From contig NZ_VKKZ01000010.1 of assembly GCF_008271745.1 (NCBI RefSeq), positions 62,001-126,000 of the forward strand: 64,000 nt of DNA, given 5' to 3'. This document shows, piece after piece, positions 8,061 to 17,382 of the stretch (position 1 is its first letter; every line of letters starts with the position of its first letter). Source of the DNA: Rufibacter glacialis (GTDB lineage Bacteria; Bacteroidota; Bacteroidia; Cytophagales; Hymenobacteraceae). The notes under the pieces were generated by a model. It saw only the letters and a program-made list of their open reading frames with translations. It did no database searches and was not told the origin of the DNA. The translations under genes and the position numbers were made by a program.

Positions 8061-9509
8061 ATGTTAACCGCTTTATTACTCTTATGGCCCGCGTTGGCCG
8101 CACTGCTGGTACTGTTGGTAAAAGGCCAGGCCGCCAAGAAAGTCGCCTTTGGGGCGGCATTGGTGGAACTGGTGCTGGGCATCTGGACCTGGATCAACTT
8201 TGTTCCCAATGCCAGTACCCAATTCCTGCTCAATGAACCCTGGATAGCCGGAGCCGGCATCATGTTCAAGGTGGGCATTGACGGTATCAGCTTACTCATG
8301 GTGCTTTTGACCGTGTTCCTGGTGCCGTTGATCATCTTATCCACGTTCAAGCACACGTATGAGAAGCCTGCTTCTTTCTACGCGCTTATCCTGTTCATGC
8401 AAACGGGTCTGCTGGGCGTGTTCACGGCATTAGATGCGTTTGTGTTCTACTTCTTCTGGGAGGTAGCCTTGATCCCGATCTATTTCATTGCCGGTATGTG
8501 GGGTGGGGAGAACCGGGTGCGCGTCACCTTCAAATTCTTTATCTACACCGTCTTCGGCTCTTTGTTTATGCTGGCGGCGTTTGTGTATCTGTATTTCCAG
8601 ACGCCGGGCACGCACAGCTCTGAGGAAGTAGCCTTCTACCAATTGGTGCTGGATTCCGGTACCCAAAGCTGGTTGTTCTGGTTCCTGTTCATTGCCTTCG
8701 CCATTAAAATGCCTGTGTTTCCGTTCCATACCTGGCAGCCTGACACCTATACCACAGCGCCGGCCGCCGGTACCATGTTGCTGTCTGGGATCATGCTGAA
8801 AATGGGTATTTACGGAGCGTTGCGTTGGTTACTGCCGGTAGTGCCTTTGGGCGTGAGCCAATGGGCGAACGTGGTGCTCGTATTAGCCATCATCGGGATT
8901 ATCTACGGCGCGATTATCGCCATCAGACAACAGGACATGAAGCGCCTGGTGGCGTTCTCTTCTATCTCGCACGTGGGCTTGATTGCCGCTGGTTTGTTCA
9001 CCTTGAACGAGCAGGGCTTGCAGGGTGCTATGATTCAGATGCTGAGCCACGGTGTGAACGTAGTAGGCTTGTTCTTCATCATTGACATTATCCAGAGCCG
9101 TACCGGCACCCGTGATATTGCGGCGCTGGGCGGAATCACGCAGAATACTCCTTTCCTGTCGGTTTGCTTTTTGGTGCTCTTGCTGGGGGCGGTAGGCTTG
9201 CCGCTGACCAATGGGTTTATTGGGGAATTCCTGCTCTTGATGAGCGTGTACCAATACAACAACTGGATGGGGGCTATTGCCGGTCTGACCATTATTCTGG
9301 GGGCTGTGTACATGCTGCGCATGTTCCAGCGCGTGATGTTTGGCGAGAAAAACGAGATTACCCAAGGCTTCACGGACTTAACCTTCACGGAGAAAGCGGT
9401 GCTGGTTCCCTTGGTGGTGATGGTGTTCTGGATTGGCTTGCACCCTAACACGTTCCTGAACCTTTCTGAGCCCGCCGTTCTGAAACTATTGGACGTGATC
9501 AAACGCTAA
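8061..9509 (+). CDS. nuoM: NADH-quinone oxidoreductase subunit M
   Basis: Second antiporter-like proton-pumping subunit, 482 residues. FWEVALIPIYFIAGMWGGENR, split by helices, carries the conserved Glu; AIKMPVFPFHTWQPDTYTTA and SSISHVGLIAAGL are family signatures. It sits between nuoL and nuoN with short gaps in one operon. Confidence 0.97.
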   Translation: MLTALLLLWPALAALLVLLVKGQAAKKVAFGAALVELVLGIWTWINFVPNASTQFLLNEPWIAGAGIMFKVGIDGISLLMVLLTVFLVPLIILSTFKHTYEKPASFYALILFMQTGLLGVFTALDAFVFYFFWEVALIPIYFIAGMWGGENRVRVTFKFFIYTVFGSLFMLAAFVYLYFQTPGTHSSEEVAFYQLVLDSGTQSWLFWFLFIAFAIKMPVFPFHTWQPDTYTTAPAAGTMLLSGIMLKMGIYGALRWLLPVVPLGVSQWANVVLVLAIIGIIYGAIIAIRQQDMKRLVAFSSISHVGLIAAGLFTLNEQGLQGAMIQMLSHGVNVVGLFFIIDIIQSRTGTRDIAALGGITQNTPFLSVCFLVLLLGAVGLPLTNGFIGEFLLLMSVYQYNNWMGAIAGLTIILGAVYMLRMFQRVMFGEKNEITQGFTDLTFTEKAVLVPLVVMVFWIGLHPNTFLNLSEPAVLKLLDVIKR

Positions 9510-9549
9510 CCCCAGACGCTATTTAAAACCCAGGAGAAATTACCTGCTC

Positions 9550-10926
9550 ATGACCTCAATCATTCTACTTTCCATATTCGGTATTGTGAACCTCTTTGTA
9601 GGGTTCATGAAATCTAAAAAGGTGCTCATGCCCGTGGTATTGCTGTTTCTGGCAATAGCGCTGGTAGCCACCTTGTTTGACTGGAACCAGCCGCAGAGCT
9701 ATTTCAGTAACATGCTGGCCACTGACAACTTCTCCGTAGGGTTTACCGCGGTGATGGTGCTCTCCACCTTTTTCATTCTGCCCTTTTCGCGTAGCTATGT
9801 GGACGCGGAGAACGCCAACCTGGCAGAATATTATTCGCTATTGCTGTTCGCGTTGGTAGGCGGCATCATGATGGTGACCTATGAGAACCTGCTCATCCTG
9901 TTCCTGGGCATTGAGATCATGTCCATCAGCATGTACATCATGGCAGGCTCTGACAAGCGCAACATCCTGTCTAACGAGGCCTCTATGAAGTACTTCTTGA
10001 TGGGCTCGTTCTTTACGGGTATCATCTTGTTTGGCGTAGCCTTGCTATATGGTGCTACCGGTGCCTTCTATTTGGCAGACATCGCTGCCGCGGCTGCCCG
10101 CATGGACCCTGAAACTGCGCCTATGCTGTTAATGGGCTTGCTGCTGGTGTTGGTAGGCGTTAGCTTTAAGATTGGGGCCGCCCCTTTCCATTTCTGGACC
10201 CCAGACGTGTATGATGGTACTCCTACGGTTTTCACCAGCTACATGTCAACGGTGGTGAAGACGGCGGGTATCGCAGCTTTTTACAAGTTGATGTCGGCGG
10301 CCTTTGGCGGCGTGTATGAGCAGTGGTACCCTACGGTGGTGGCCATTACCGTACTTACCTTGTTGATTGGCAATATTGGAGCCGTAGCCCAATCCAGCAT
10401 GAAACGGATGCTGGCCTATTCCAGTATCTCGCACGCCGGTTACCTGTTGATTGCCCTGACTTCTTTCAATGACCGTTCAGAGAATGCCTTGCTGTTCTAT
10501 TCCCTGGCCTACGCGGTGGCTACCATCGCGGCCTTTGGCGTGCTGAAATACGTAGGTGATGCCCGTGGCTCTGACGACTATTCCTCTTTCAACGGGTTAG
10601 GAAAAACCAACCCATTGCTGGCTTTTGTCATGACCGTGGCTATGTTGTCTCTGGCGGGTATTCCTTTGACGGGCGGTTTCTTTGGGAAACTGTTCCTGTT
10701 CTCAGCAGCCTTGGAGCAAGACTTGATCTGGTTGGTGATCATTGCGGTGCTCATGTCTGCGGTGGGTATTTATTACTACTTCAGGGTGATCATTGCCATG
10801 TACATGAGAGACGCGGAAGGCGGGCGCGTGGCGGTTGATCCGTTGGCTACCTTTACCTTGATTTCCCTGGTGGTGCTGACGGTGCTGATGGGTATTCTGC
10901 CTGGTCTGTTCAGTGACCTGCTATAG
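9550..10926 (+). CDS. nuoN: NADH-quinone oxidoreductase subunit N
   Basis: Third antiporter-like subunit and last gene of the operon, 458 residues with about 14 helices. The conserved stretches LGIEIMSISMYIMAG, KIGAAPFHFWTPDVYDGTP and YSSISHAGYLLIAL are visible. A strong hairpin 17 nt downstream ends the unit. Confidence 0.97.
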   Translation: MTSIILLSIFGIVNLFVGFMKSKKVLMPVVLLFLAIALVATLFDWNQPQSYFSNMLATDNFSVGFTAVMVLSTFFILPFSRSYVDAENANLAEYYSLLLFALVGGIMMVTYENLLILFLGIEIMSISMYIMAGSDKRNILSNEASMKYFLMGSFFTGIILFGVALLYGATGAFYLADIAAAAARMDPETAPMLLMGLLLVLVGVSFKIGAAPFHFWTPDVYDGTPTVFTSYMSTVVKTAGIAAFYKLMSAAFGGVYEQWYPTVVAITVLTLLIGNIGAVAQSSMKRMLAYSSISHAGYLLIALTSFNDRSENALLFYSLAYAVATIAAFGVLKYVGDARGSDDYSSFNGLGKTNPLLAFVMTVAMLSLAGIPLTGGFFGKLFLFSAALEQDLIWLVIIAVLMSAVGIYYYFRVIIAMYMRDAEGGRVAVDPLATFTLISLVVLTVLMGILPGLFSDLL

Positions 10927-10943
10927 CATTTAGATAACTTGTC

Positions 10944-10985
10944 ATAAATCAGAAGAGGCGCCCTTGGGCGCCTCTTCTGATTTAT
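10944..10985. terminator. Bidirectional terminator after nuoN
   Basis: A perfect 20-nt inverted repeat with a 2-nt loop; the GC-rich inner stem is GAGGCGCCC/GGGCGCCTC and the flanks are AT-rich. It lies between the convergent nuoN and the minus-strand gene ending at 11084. Confidence 0.85.
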
Positions 10986-10988
10986 GCT

Positions 10989-11023
10989 GTTTTGGGGTTG
11001 TTTTCAGGAAATGTGCCCGGAAC
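10989..11023. repeat. 36-bp palindrome family, copy 5
   Basis: 35 nt directly after the nuoN terminator. Left half GTTTTGGGGTTGTTTTC, centre CAGGAAAT. Confidence 0.7.
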
Positions 11024-11083
11024 GATACCGGACTGCTACGTTAAAGAGTGGAATACGTGGTAGAGACAAGGCATGCCTTGTCT

Positions 11084-11806
11084 CTACTTTTTGCCCGCGT
11101 AAAGAAACCAGAGTTCATCCAGGGCAATCGGTTTTCTGCTCACCTTGTTGATGTCTTTTCCTTCTTTGGTCCACAGATACGGGAAAAAATGCATGGCCTG
11201 GTCTCCTTTCAGCTTCTTAACCTCTTCGCGCCAGCCTTTCCAACGCAACCCTTCATAATACGCCTCCAGGTTACCGGAGAAACAGAACTGGAGGAATTCA
11301 GAATAACCTAAGCCCGAGGCTTCCCACTGCAGATTATCCGGGGAGAAGTAGAACACCTTCCCAATCCCTTCCTGGCCTAAGCCGCCCGCGTTCAGGGCGT
11401 AGAAACCGCCCAGGGCATCATCGGCTATCAACAGGAAAGAAGGTTGTTGCCCTTCCTGCAGATAGGATTTGCCTTTGTTCCACTGCATAAGGCGGCGGGG
11501 CAGGCGGGGAGAACCGGAGCCTAATATCCGTATCCAGCCGTCGTCTACCAAAATGCCGCCAGTCTCATATACCACCGCGCCCATAGGTGAGCGGGTGGTG
11601 ACTTGGGCGCTGGCCAGGGCGGCCTTGGCCTGGGCCGGGGTTTTCGGTAATACCTCTACCTTGTTTTTGGCGGCTTTTATCCATTTCGTCACCAAAACCC
11701 AGCCGGGCTGCTGCTTGTCAATCAGTTCCTCTACCGGACGTTTTTTCGTTTGGGCGGGCAGTTCAATGGCCAGGAAGAGCAGGAAAAAGGGGAATAGGTA
11801 TTTCAT
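11084..11806 (-). CDS. Secreted DUF2625-family protein
   Basis: 240 residues starting with a signal peptide (MKYLFPFFLLFLAIELPAQ). The body matches my memory of the DUF2625 family: TTRSPMGAVVYETGGILVDD, the run RILGSGSPRLPRRLMQWN, and LLIADDALGGFYALNAGG are its hallmarks. The function is unknown; the family resembles the SMI1/KNR4-like immunity proteins only in general style. It stands alone between the nuo operon (convergent) and a two-component pair on the same strand. Confidence 0.75.
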   Translation of the reverse strand: MKYLFPFFLLFLAIELPAQTKKRPVEELIDKQQPGWVLVTKWIKAAKNKVEVLPKTPAQAKAALASAQVTTRSPMGAVVYETGGILVDDGWIRILGSGSPRLPRRLMQWNKGKSYLQEGQQPSFLLIADDALGGFYALNAGGLGQEGIGKVFYFSPDNLQWEASGLGYSEFLQFCFSGNLEAYYEGLRWKGWREEVKKLKGDQAMHFFPYLWTKEGKDINKVSRKPIALDELWFLYAGKK

Positions 11807-11891
11807 AGGTGAGGTAGTAGAGAAAAAGGGAAGATACGGAAATAACCGTTTAACGGCCTGATTCCGGAAATCGGCACCTAAACACAGTTCG

Positions 11892-12608
11892 CTACAGACT
11901 CATCAAGTCCTTGAATACCTGAGTTTGCCTTCTGGAAACCTCCACCTCCTCGCCGCCTTTCAGCTGGATTTTGATGCTGCCGCTGAACCACGGGTTGATT
12001 TGCTCTATGTAGTTCACGTTGATGAGTTGCTGCCGGTTGGCCCGGAAGAAGACTTTGGGGTCCAGGCGGTTTTCCAGGTAGTTCAGGGATTTCAGGATGC
12101 AGGGCCGTTCCCGGTCAAAGTACAGGAAGGCGTAGTTGCCGTTGGATTCAATCAGGCGCACCTGCTTGAGGGCCACAAACCAGCAGCGCTCGCCGTCTTT
12201 CACAAAGACCCGGCCTTCTTCGCTCAGTTGCGCTGGGGCCAGGGCAGGTTTGGCTGTCTCTTGTTTGGCGAGGGCTTTCTCCACGGCCTGCCGCAGGCGG
12301 TTCTCCTCAATGGGCTTCATGAGGTAATCCAGCGCGTTGCGCTCAAAGGCCTGCAGGGCGTACTGGTCATACGCGGTGGTGAAGATGACCTGTGGGGTGT
12401 ATTCCAGGGCTTCCAGCAGCTCAAAGCCGTTCTTCTGGGGCAGGTGGATGTCCAGGAAGAGCAAATCAGGCCGCAGGTCTTCTACGAGGGAAATTCCCTC
12501 CTCCGCGTTTTCGGCTTCGCCGATGAGTTCCAGTTCCGGGAACTTGGCCAGCAGGTGCTTCAGTTCCAGCCGGGCCAGACGGGAGTCTTCAATGATGCAG
12601 ATTTTCAT
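11892..12608 (-). CDS. LytTR-type response regulator
   Basis: Two-component DNA-binding regulator of 238 residues. The receiver domain (1-115) has the acidic pocket at D8, the phospho-acceptor D53 in LFLDIHLP and K98 in LMKPI. The LytTR DNA-binding domain (about 135-238) includes VRLIESNGNYAFLYF and FFRANRQQLINVNYI. Its start overlaps the end of the kinase gene by 20 nt, so the two form a coupled pair. The target genes are not evident; the neighbouring hydrolase is a candidate. Confidence 0.93.
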   Translation of the reverse strand: MKICIIEDSRLARLELKHLLAKFPELELIGEAENAEEGISLVEDLRPDLLFLDIHLPQKNGFELLEALEYTPQVIFTTAYDQYALQAFERNALDYLMKPIEENRLRQAVEKALAKQETAKPALAPAQLSEEGRVFVKDGERCWFVALKQVRLIESNGNYAFLYFDRERPCILKSLNYLENRLDPKVFFRANRQQLINVNYIEQINPWFSGSIKIQLKGGEEVEVSRRQTQVFKDLMSL

Positions 12609-13650
12609 GTTCTTTCCAGGGAAGGGTAAGGGTGGCGGTCACGCCGTGGTCGGTGGTTTGGGCCAAGGAAAAAGTGCCGGTCTGGTCTAAGGAGTGGGCC
12701 ACCCGCTCCAGGAGCCGTTGGATGCCGATGCCCCCGGGACCGGAGGCGGGGTTTCCCAACAGGCCCGTGTTCTCCACCTGCACCTGCAGGTGCCCGTTCT
12801 GCCGGTGCAGAGACAGATGAATCTGCCCGCCTTTAACCTGCGTACCGATGCCGTGCTTGATGGCGTTCTCCACCAACAGCTGGATGCCCAGCGGCGGAAT
12901 GGCCGCCGCCATCACCCCGGGGCCCAGCTCAGACGTGAAAGCCAGCTTTTCCTCGAAATGGATTTTCTCCAGGGCCACGTAATGCTCCAGGAACTCCAGC
13001 TCCTGGGCCACGGGCACCAGGTGGTTCCGGTTGTAGCCAATCACGTAGCGCAGCATCGCCGAGAGGCGGGTAATCATCTCCCGCGCCTTGGCCGGGTCTT
13101 CCAGCACCAATGACCGGATGTTGTTGAGGCTGTTGAACAGGAAGTGCGGGTTGAGCTGCGACCGGATGGCTTCCAGTTCGGCCTCCTTCAAAGACAGCTG
13201 CAGTTTCAGGGTTTCCACTTCTTTCACTTTCCAGCGTTGGATGGCCTGAAAAGCGAAATAGAAAGCAGACCACGCCGAGAGCACCATGATGCCGTTGACC
13301 GAATACAGCAGCAGAATAGAGAACTCCATCTGCTTCCAGGTGTAAGACCCGGTGAAAACCATCTGGGCATAGGTGATAAACTGCACCAGCACCGAGCAAA
13401 CCGCATTGTAGAGCAGTACCACCCTCGCCAGCCGGCCAATGGGAAGTTCCTGCCAATGGTATTTTCTGGAAAGGAAGCGCTGCCCGTGCGTGACCACCAG
13501 AAACAGGAAAGCGCCCGTGAACTGGATGCCGTACATGGTAGAGGAACCCTTGTAAAACCTGAAACTGATGAAGAGGCCCATTAAAAAGTAAAGGGCCCAG
13601 CCAGTTAGCTGGCAGACCCAATACCATTTTTGTTGACGTGTGCTTGGCAT
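12589..13650 (-). CDS. LytS/YehU-type sensor histidine kinase
   Basis: Membrane histidine kinase of 353 residues. Four hydrophobic helices fill about 10-140, followed by a short coiled linker (143-162). The His_kinase box NPHFLFNSLNNI has the phospho-acceptor H169. The ATP-binding domain has the N-box LVENAIKHGIG (N262) and a glycine-rich G-box (PASGPGGIGIQRL). There is no separate sensor domain, so the signal is probably sensed in or at the membrane. It is the partner of the LytTR regulator that follows. Confidence 0.93.
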   Translation of the reverse strand: MPSTRQQKWYWVCQLTGWALYFLMGLFISFRFYKGSSTMYGIQFTGAFLFLVVTHGQRFLSRKYHWQELPIGRLARVVLLYNAVCSVLVQFITYAQMVFTGSYTWKQMEFSILLLYSVNGIMVLSAWSAFYFAFQAIQRWKVKEVETLKLQLSLKEAELEAIRSQLNPHFLFNSLNNIRSLVLEDPAKAREMITRLSAMLRYVIGYNRNHLVPVAQELEFLEHYVALEKIHFEEKLAFTSELGPGVMAAAIPPLGIQLLVENAIKHGIGTQVKGGQIHLSLHRQNGHLQVQVENTGLLGNPASGPGGIGIQRLLERVAHSLDQTGTFSLAQTTDHGVTATLTLPWKEHENLHH

Positions 13651-13665
13651 GAACCGTTTATTGGT

Positions 13666-14532
13666 TTATTTCTTCAAGAAGGCGTCCATCTGCGTAAACA
13701 TCCAGGAAGGCTCATCATACATGATGAAGTGGCGGGCGGTGTCGGCTATTTTGACTTCGGCGGAAGGCAAGTTAGCAAATTGCCCTTTATACATGTTGGT
13801 GGTTATCTCCTTGGTCACGCCATAGTTTTTGTACCCGTACCAGGCACCCAATACCAGCACCGGTGATTTGATGGCGGCGATGTCTTTGCGCAGGTCGGTG
13901 GTATACATTTCATACATGGCCTGGCCGGTAGTGAGGTAGTCAGATTTTCTGCCCCAGTCAATGACTTTCCTGATGTGCGCAGAGTCCGTGGCCATGGTCA
14001 CACCGTAGCTGGCTTCCTGCTGTTTCTGCATCTCAGGGCTCATCTTGGTCATGGAGTTCTTCATCTGGTCGGCCATGGGTTTGATGCTTTCCACGGTGGC
14101 ACCCGGGTTTTGGGCGGCGCCAATATACGGCAGACCGTCTACCACCACCGCTTTCCCGAATACCTCAGGCGCTTTGACGCTCAGGGAAAGCACCATGTAC
14201 CCGCCCAGGCTATGGCCCACTAACACCGGCTTCTTGAGCTTGTTCTCCTGCACGTAAGTGATAATCTCGTCACGCACGGTATTCAGGAAATGGTCTGCTT
14301 TGATGGCCGGCTGTCCCGCGAAGCCCGGTAAGGTCAGCACGAAGCAGGTGTAGTTTTTCTGGTAGTGCTTCACGGTCTCGTCCCAGACCTCGCCCGCCGA
14401 GTTCAACCCCGGAATGAGAATCATGGCCGGGCCCTTGCCGGTCTTCACTACTTTAAAGGAGGGGGCTTTGGCCTGGGCGCTGAACACGGAAAGGACCAGC
14501 AGAAGGAGGAGAGAGGTAATTTTTGCTTTCAT
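13666..14532 (-). CDS. Secreted alpha/beta hydrolase
   Basis: Exported alpha/beta-fold hydrolase of 288 residues. The start is set at the ATG at 14532, which gives a clean signal peptide (residues 1-22); the frame is open 14 codons further but that adds a polar, non-signal stretch. The nucleophile elbow GHSLGGYM holds S108 and the oxyanion loop is near PGLNSAG; H268 (ARHF) is the likely catalytic His. The substrate is unknown; esterase or peptidase-like. It is 15 nt upstream of the histidine kinase on the same strand and may be co-transcribed. Confidence 0.85.
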   Translation of the reverse strand: MKAKITSLLLLLVLSVFSAQAKAPSFKVVKTGKGPAMILIPGLNSAGEVWDETVKHYQKNYTCFVLTLPGFAGQPAIKADHFLNTVRDEIITYVQENKLKKPVLVGHSLGGYMVLSLSVKAPEVFGKAVVVDGLPYIGAAQNPGATVESIKPMADQMKNSMTKMSPEMQKQQEASYGVTMATDSAHIRKVIDWGRKSDYLTTGQAMYEMYTTDLRKDIAAIKSPVLVLGAWYGYKNYGVTKEITTNMYKGQFANLPSAEVKIADTARHFIMYDEPSWMFTQMDAFLKK

Positions 14533-14674
14533 GGCAGTATATGTTTTGGTAGTTTTTGTGATTGATTGAGACAAAGGTGCTACCCGAAAGCAGGATTGTG
14601 AAGGGAAATATGATGAGCGGTTGCAGGGGAAGGATGAACGGCAGAGGCTACTGCTTTGCTTGATGGGTGAAGCC

Positions 14675-14710
14675 GCTTTTAACTTGTTTTTTGGGAAATA
14701 GGGGTAAAAC
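14675..14710. repeat. 36-bp palindrome family, copy 6
   Basis: 36 nt. Left half GCTTTTAACTTGTTTTTT, centre GGGAAATA, right end GGGGTAAAAC. Upstream of the hydrolase gene. Confidence 0.65.
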
Positions 14711-14776
14711 GGAGGGTGCCGATTATTAATTGACGATTGCTACGGATTGTTCTAGCTTACTGTAATGTCGCTTTCC

Positions 14777-14955
14777 AAGCGCAGACTCTCCCCTTGAGAG
14801 GAGCGTAGAGGGGTGTCCTCTTTTGCTAGGAATTGCATTCCTAACCATGATAGATAAACCACTTGGACACTATAGAAATCAAATAAGATTTCAAGAAGTG
14901 TACTCTCCTGTGTAAACACCCCTCTTCGCTCCCCTCAAGGGGAGAATCTGCGCTT
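14777..14955. repeat. MITE-like element with 40-nt inverted ends
   Basis: The arms 14777-14816 and 14916-14955 are reverse complements with about three mismatches and enclose 99 nt of AT-richer DNA. Each arm carries CTCCCCTTGAG and GAGGGGTGT blocks. No ORF inside and no flanking duplication that I can be sure of. Confidence 0.8.
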
Positions 14956-14969
14956 AGTTACAAGATGTC

Positions 14970-15006
14970 GTTTTTGCCCTCATTTTTCAGAAAACGGCCC
15001 AGAAGC
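14970..15006. repeat. 36-bp palindrome family, copy 7
   Basis: 37 nt, diverged. GTTTTTGCCCTC on the left, CAGAAAACGGCCC on the right. It lies just before the terminator at 15011. Confidence 0.55.
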
Positions 15007-15010
15007 AAAA

Positions 15011-15043
15011 AAACCTGTGAGGTCTTTAAGACCTCACAGGTTT
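15011..15043 (-). terminator. Terminator hairpin downstream of aspS
   Basis: A perfect 16-nt inverted repeat with a single-base loop (AAACCTGTGAGGTCTT and its complement), rich in A and T at the ends. It lies 35 nt past the aspS stop on the minus strand. Similar hairpins are common in this lineage to my knowledge. Confidence 0.75.
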
Positions 15044-15077
15044 CAATTACTAAACTCGGATAACTAATTACGAACAA

Positions 15078-16832
15078 CTATCCGCGCAAGCGGGTGTCAA
15101 TTTGCAACTCGTCTAACTGTGCTTGCGCGATGGGCGAAGGCGCATCAATCATCACGTCACGGCCTGAGTTGTTTTTAGGGAAGGCGATGAAGTCCCGGAT
15201 GGAATCGGCGCCTCCGAAAAGGGAGCACAGGCGGTCAAACCCGAAGGCGATGCCGCCGTGCGGAGGCGCGCCGTATTCAAAGGCGTCCAGCAGGAACCCG
15301 AACTGCGCCTGCGCTTCGGCGGGCGTAAAGCCCAGCAAGTCAAACATGCGGCTCTGCACGCCGCGGTCATGGATACGAATAGAGCCGCCGCCCACTTCCA
15401 CGCCGTTGATGACCATGTCATAGGCGTTGGCGCGCACAGCACCGGGGTTCGTGTCAATCAGGTCCATGTCCTCAGGCTTGGGTGAGGTGAAGGGGTGGTG
15501 CATGGCGTGGTAGCGGCCTGCTTCCTCGTCCCACTCCAGAAGCGGGAAATCCAATACCCACAGCGTAGAGAATGTGTCTTTGTCGCGCATGCCTAAGCGG
15601 GTTCCCATTTCCAGACGAAGCTCGTTCAAGGCTTTGCGGGTTTTATCGGCACCGCCGGCTAACACCAGCAGCAAGTCGCCGGGTTGGGCGTTGAAGGCTT
15701 GAGCCCATTGCTGTAAATCTTCTGGCGAGTAGAATTTGTCAACAGATGATTTCACGCTGCCGTCTTCCTGCACGCGGGCGTACACCAAACCAGTGGCGCC
15801 TACCTGCGGGCGCTTCACGAAGTCGGTGAGTTCGTCCAGCTGCTTGCGGGTGAAATGGGCGCTGCCGCTGGCGTTGATGCCTACTACCAGCTCGGCATCG
15901 TCAAATACCTTGAAGCCTTTGTTTTTCACCACCTCGTTCAACTCCACAAACTGCATCCCGAAACGAGTGTCCGGTTTGTCTGAGCCGTAGAGGCGCATGG
16001 CCTCGGCGTAGGTCATGCGGGGGAAGTCAGTCAGCTCAATGCCTTTCACGGCCTTGAACAGGTGCTTCACCAGGCCTTCAAAGGTGTTCAGGATATCTTC
16101 CTGCGTCACGAAGGACATTTCGCAGTCTATCTGGGTGAACTCGGGCTGGCGGTCGGCGCGCAAGTCCTCGTCTCTGAAGCATTTCACAATCTGGAAATAC
16201 TTGTCAAAGCCCGACACCATCAACAGCTGCTTGAAGGTCTGCGGCGACTGCGGCAGGGCGTAGAACTCACCCGGGTTCATGCGGCTGGGCACCACAAAGT
16301 CGCGGGCGCCCTCGGGCGTTGATTTGATGAGCACCGGCGTTTCCACCTCAATGAAGCCCTGTCCGTCCAGATAGGCACGGGTCTGCTGGCCGATGCGGTG
16401 GCGCAGCTCCAGGCTTTTGCGCACCGGTGAGCGGCGCAAATCCAGGTAGCGGTATTTCATGCGCAGGTCATCGCCGCCGTCGGTGTCGTCCTCAATGAGG
16501 AAAGGGGGCAGCTTGGCCGGGTTCAGGATTTCCAGCGCCATCACTTTTATCTCAATGTCGCCGGTGGCGATTTTGTCGTTTTTAGACACGCGCTCAATCA
16601 CGGTGCCGGTGGCCTTTATCACGAACTCGCGGCCCAGGGTACGGGCCAGGGTCAGGGACTCCGGCTGCGAAACGCCTTCCTCCAGCATTAACTGCGTAAT
16701 GCCGTAGCGGTCACGGAGATCCACCCAAAGCATACCGCCTTTGTCGCGTGATTTCTGTACCCAACCGGTCAAGGTCACTTCCTGACCAACATTCTCGAGG
16801 CGTAATTCGCCGCAGGTGTGTGAACGAAGCAT
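15078..16832 (-). CDS. aspS: Aspartyl-tRNA synthetase
   Basis: Charges tRNA-Asp with aspartate in the cytoplasm. 584 residues, the normal length of the bacterial type. The N-terminal OB-fold anticodon-binding domain has [20 protein letters not shown]. Class II motif 2 is in [19 protein letters not shown] and motif 3 in [11 protein letters not shown] near the C-terminus. The inserted bacterial GAD domain lies around residues 300-400. It has its own -7 box (16860-16867) and a hairpin downstream. Confidence 0.97.
   Translation of the reverse strand: MLRSHTCGELRLENVGQEVTLTGWVQKSRDKGGMLWVDLRDRYGITQLMLEEGVSQPESLTLARTLGREFVIKATGTVIERVSKNDKIATGDIEIKVMALEILNPAKLPPFLIEDDTDGGDDLRMKYRYLDLRRSPVRKSLELRHRIGQQTRAYLDGQGFIEVETPVLIKSTPEGARDFVVPSRMNPGEFYALPQSPQTFKQLLMVSGFDKYFQIVKCFRDEDLRADRQPEFTQIDCEMSFVTQEDILNTFEGLVKHLFKAVKGIELTDFPRMTYAEAMRLYGSDKPDTRFGMQFVELNEVVKNKGFKVFDDAELVVGINASGSAHFTRKQLDELTDFVKRPQVGATGLVYARVQEDGSVKSSVDKFYSPEDLQQWAQAFNAQPGDLLLVLAGGADKTRKALNELRLEMGTRLGMRDKDTFSTLWVLDFPLLEWDEEAGRYHAMHHPFTSPKPEDMDLIDTNPGAVRANAYDMVINGVEVGGGSIRIHDRGVQSRMFDLLGFTPAEAQAQFGFLLDAFEYGAPPHGGIAFGFDRLCSLFGGADSIRDFIAFPKNNSGRDVMIDAPSPIAQAQLDELQIDTRLRG
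16711..16711. other. No separate gene antisense to the aspS start
   Basis: A 120-codon minus-strand frame overlaps the first codons of aspS in another frame; it is a shadow, not a gene. Confidence 0.6.
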
Positions 16833-16859
16833 TGTATCTGTTCTTTATAAAGGAAGCTG

Positions 16860-16867
16860 CAAAGGTA
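16860..16867 (-). promoter_or_regulatory. -7 box for aspS
   Basis: On the minus strand this reads TACCTTTG, the Bacteroidota -7 consensus TAnnTTTG, 28 nt upstream of the aspS ATG. The -33 element is weak. Confidence 0.5.
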
Positions 16868-16895
16868 GTGATTGTTGCGTGATCTGGGTAAAGCC

Positions 16896-16930
16896 GTTTG
16901 GCAGCTGTTTCTGGAATTTCACGCTGAAAA
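16896..16930. repeat. 36-bp palindrome family, copy 8
   Basis: 35 nt. GTTTGGCAGCTGTTTC, centre CTGGAAT, right end CGCTGAAAA. Just upstream of the aspS promoter. Confidence 0.55.
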
Positions 16931-17382
16931 TGCCCCATAAGTAAGATAGGCCTGCGTCCAGGAAAAAAGGGATCAAGGAAGGAATAGCCGGCGATGGCTT
17001 TGGCTACAAGCTGGGCATGGTCTGGAGGGTGGTTTACAAGTCCCAGAAAGTTGGAAGTCCTGTAGACAGCCAAATCAGAGAAACAGAACCGGCTACCGGG
17101 AAAGAATTTTTCACTGAAGAAGAAAAGGTAGCCCGCTGTTTAGTTAGGACCGTTTTACATTTGATTCCCTGGCTACTCTGTTCCAAAAGAAAGGTTTTAC
17201 GTTTAAAGAGGAAGTTGTTATATCTTTTGAAGAATACCTTTGAGGCTCCAGGAATATACTGTAAATAGCTTCAGGATAAGTGAAAGTCTGGATTTTAGCA
17301 AGATCAGGTTAAACCCACGTTTTAGCTAAGCTAAATCTTGACTTCTTGTACCTAAGGGCTATTAATTAATAAAGTAAGAAAA

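Larger units (their letters stand above)
14533..15077. other. Repeat-rich gap upstream of the hydrolase and downstream of aspS
   Basis: No gene is seen. The 545 bp hold palindrome copies 6 and 7, a 179-bp element with 40-nt inverted ends (14777-14955), and the aspS terminator (15011-15043). Confidence 0.8.
16833..17382. other. Gap upstream of aspS and of the 219-residue unknown gene
   Basis: Holds the aspS -7 box and palindrome copy 8. A short plus-strand frame around 16960-17268 reads somewhat like coding sequence (GIAGDGFGYKLGMVWRVVYK) but has no convincing start or family, so I do not call it; it might be a gene remnant. Confidence 0.5.

Noticed and set aside
11084-14532. A defence or toxin-immunity island
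   Set aside because: The DUF2625 protein alone recalls immunity-type families, but it is secreted and has no toxin partner; the rest is an ordinary two-component pair and hydrolase.
16711-17073. 120-codon minus-strand frame across the aspS start
   Set aside because: It overlaps aspS in another frame and has no family features; it uses the aspS promoter region as coding sequence.
17017-17268. 83-codon plus-strand frame
   Set aside because: The composition is partly coding-like but it has no family match by eye and no good start; kept only as a possible remnant.
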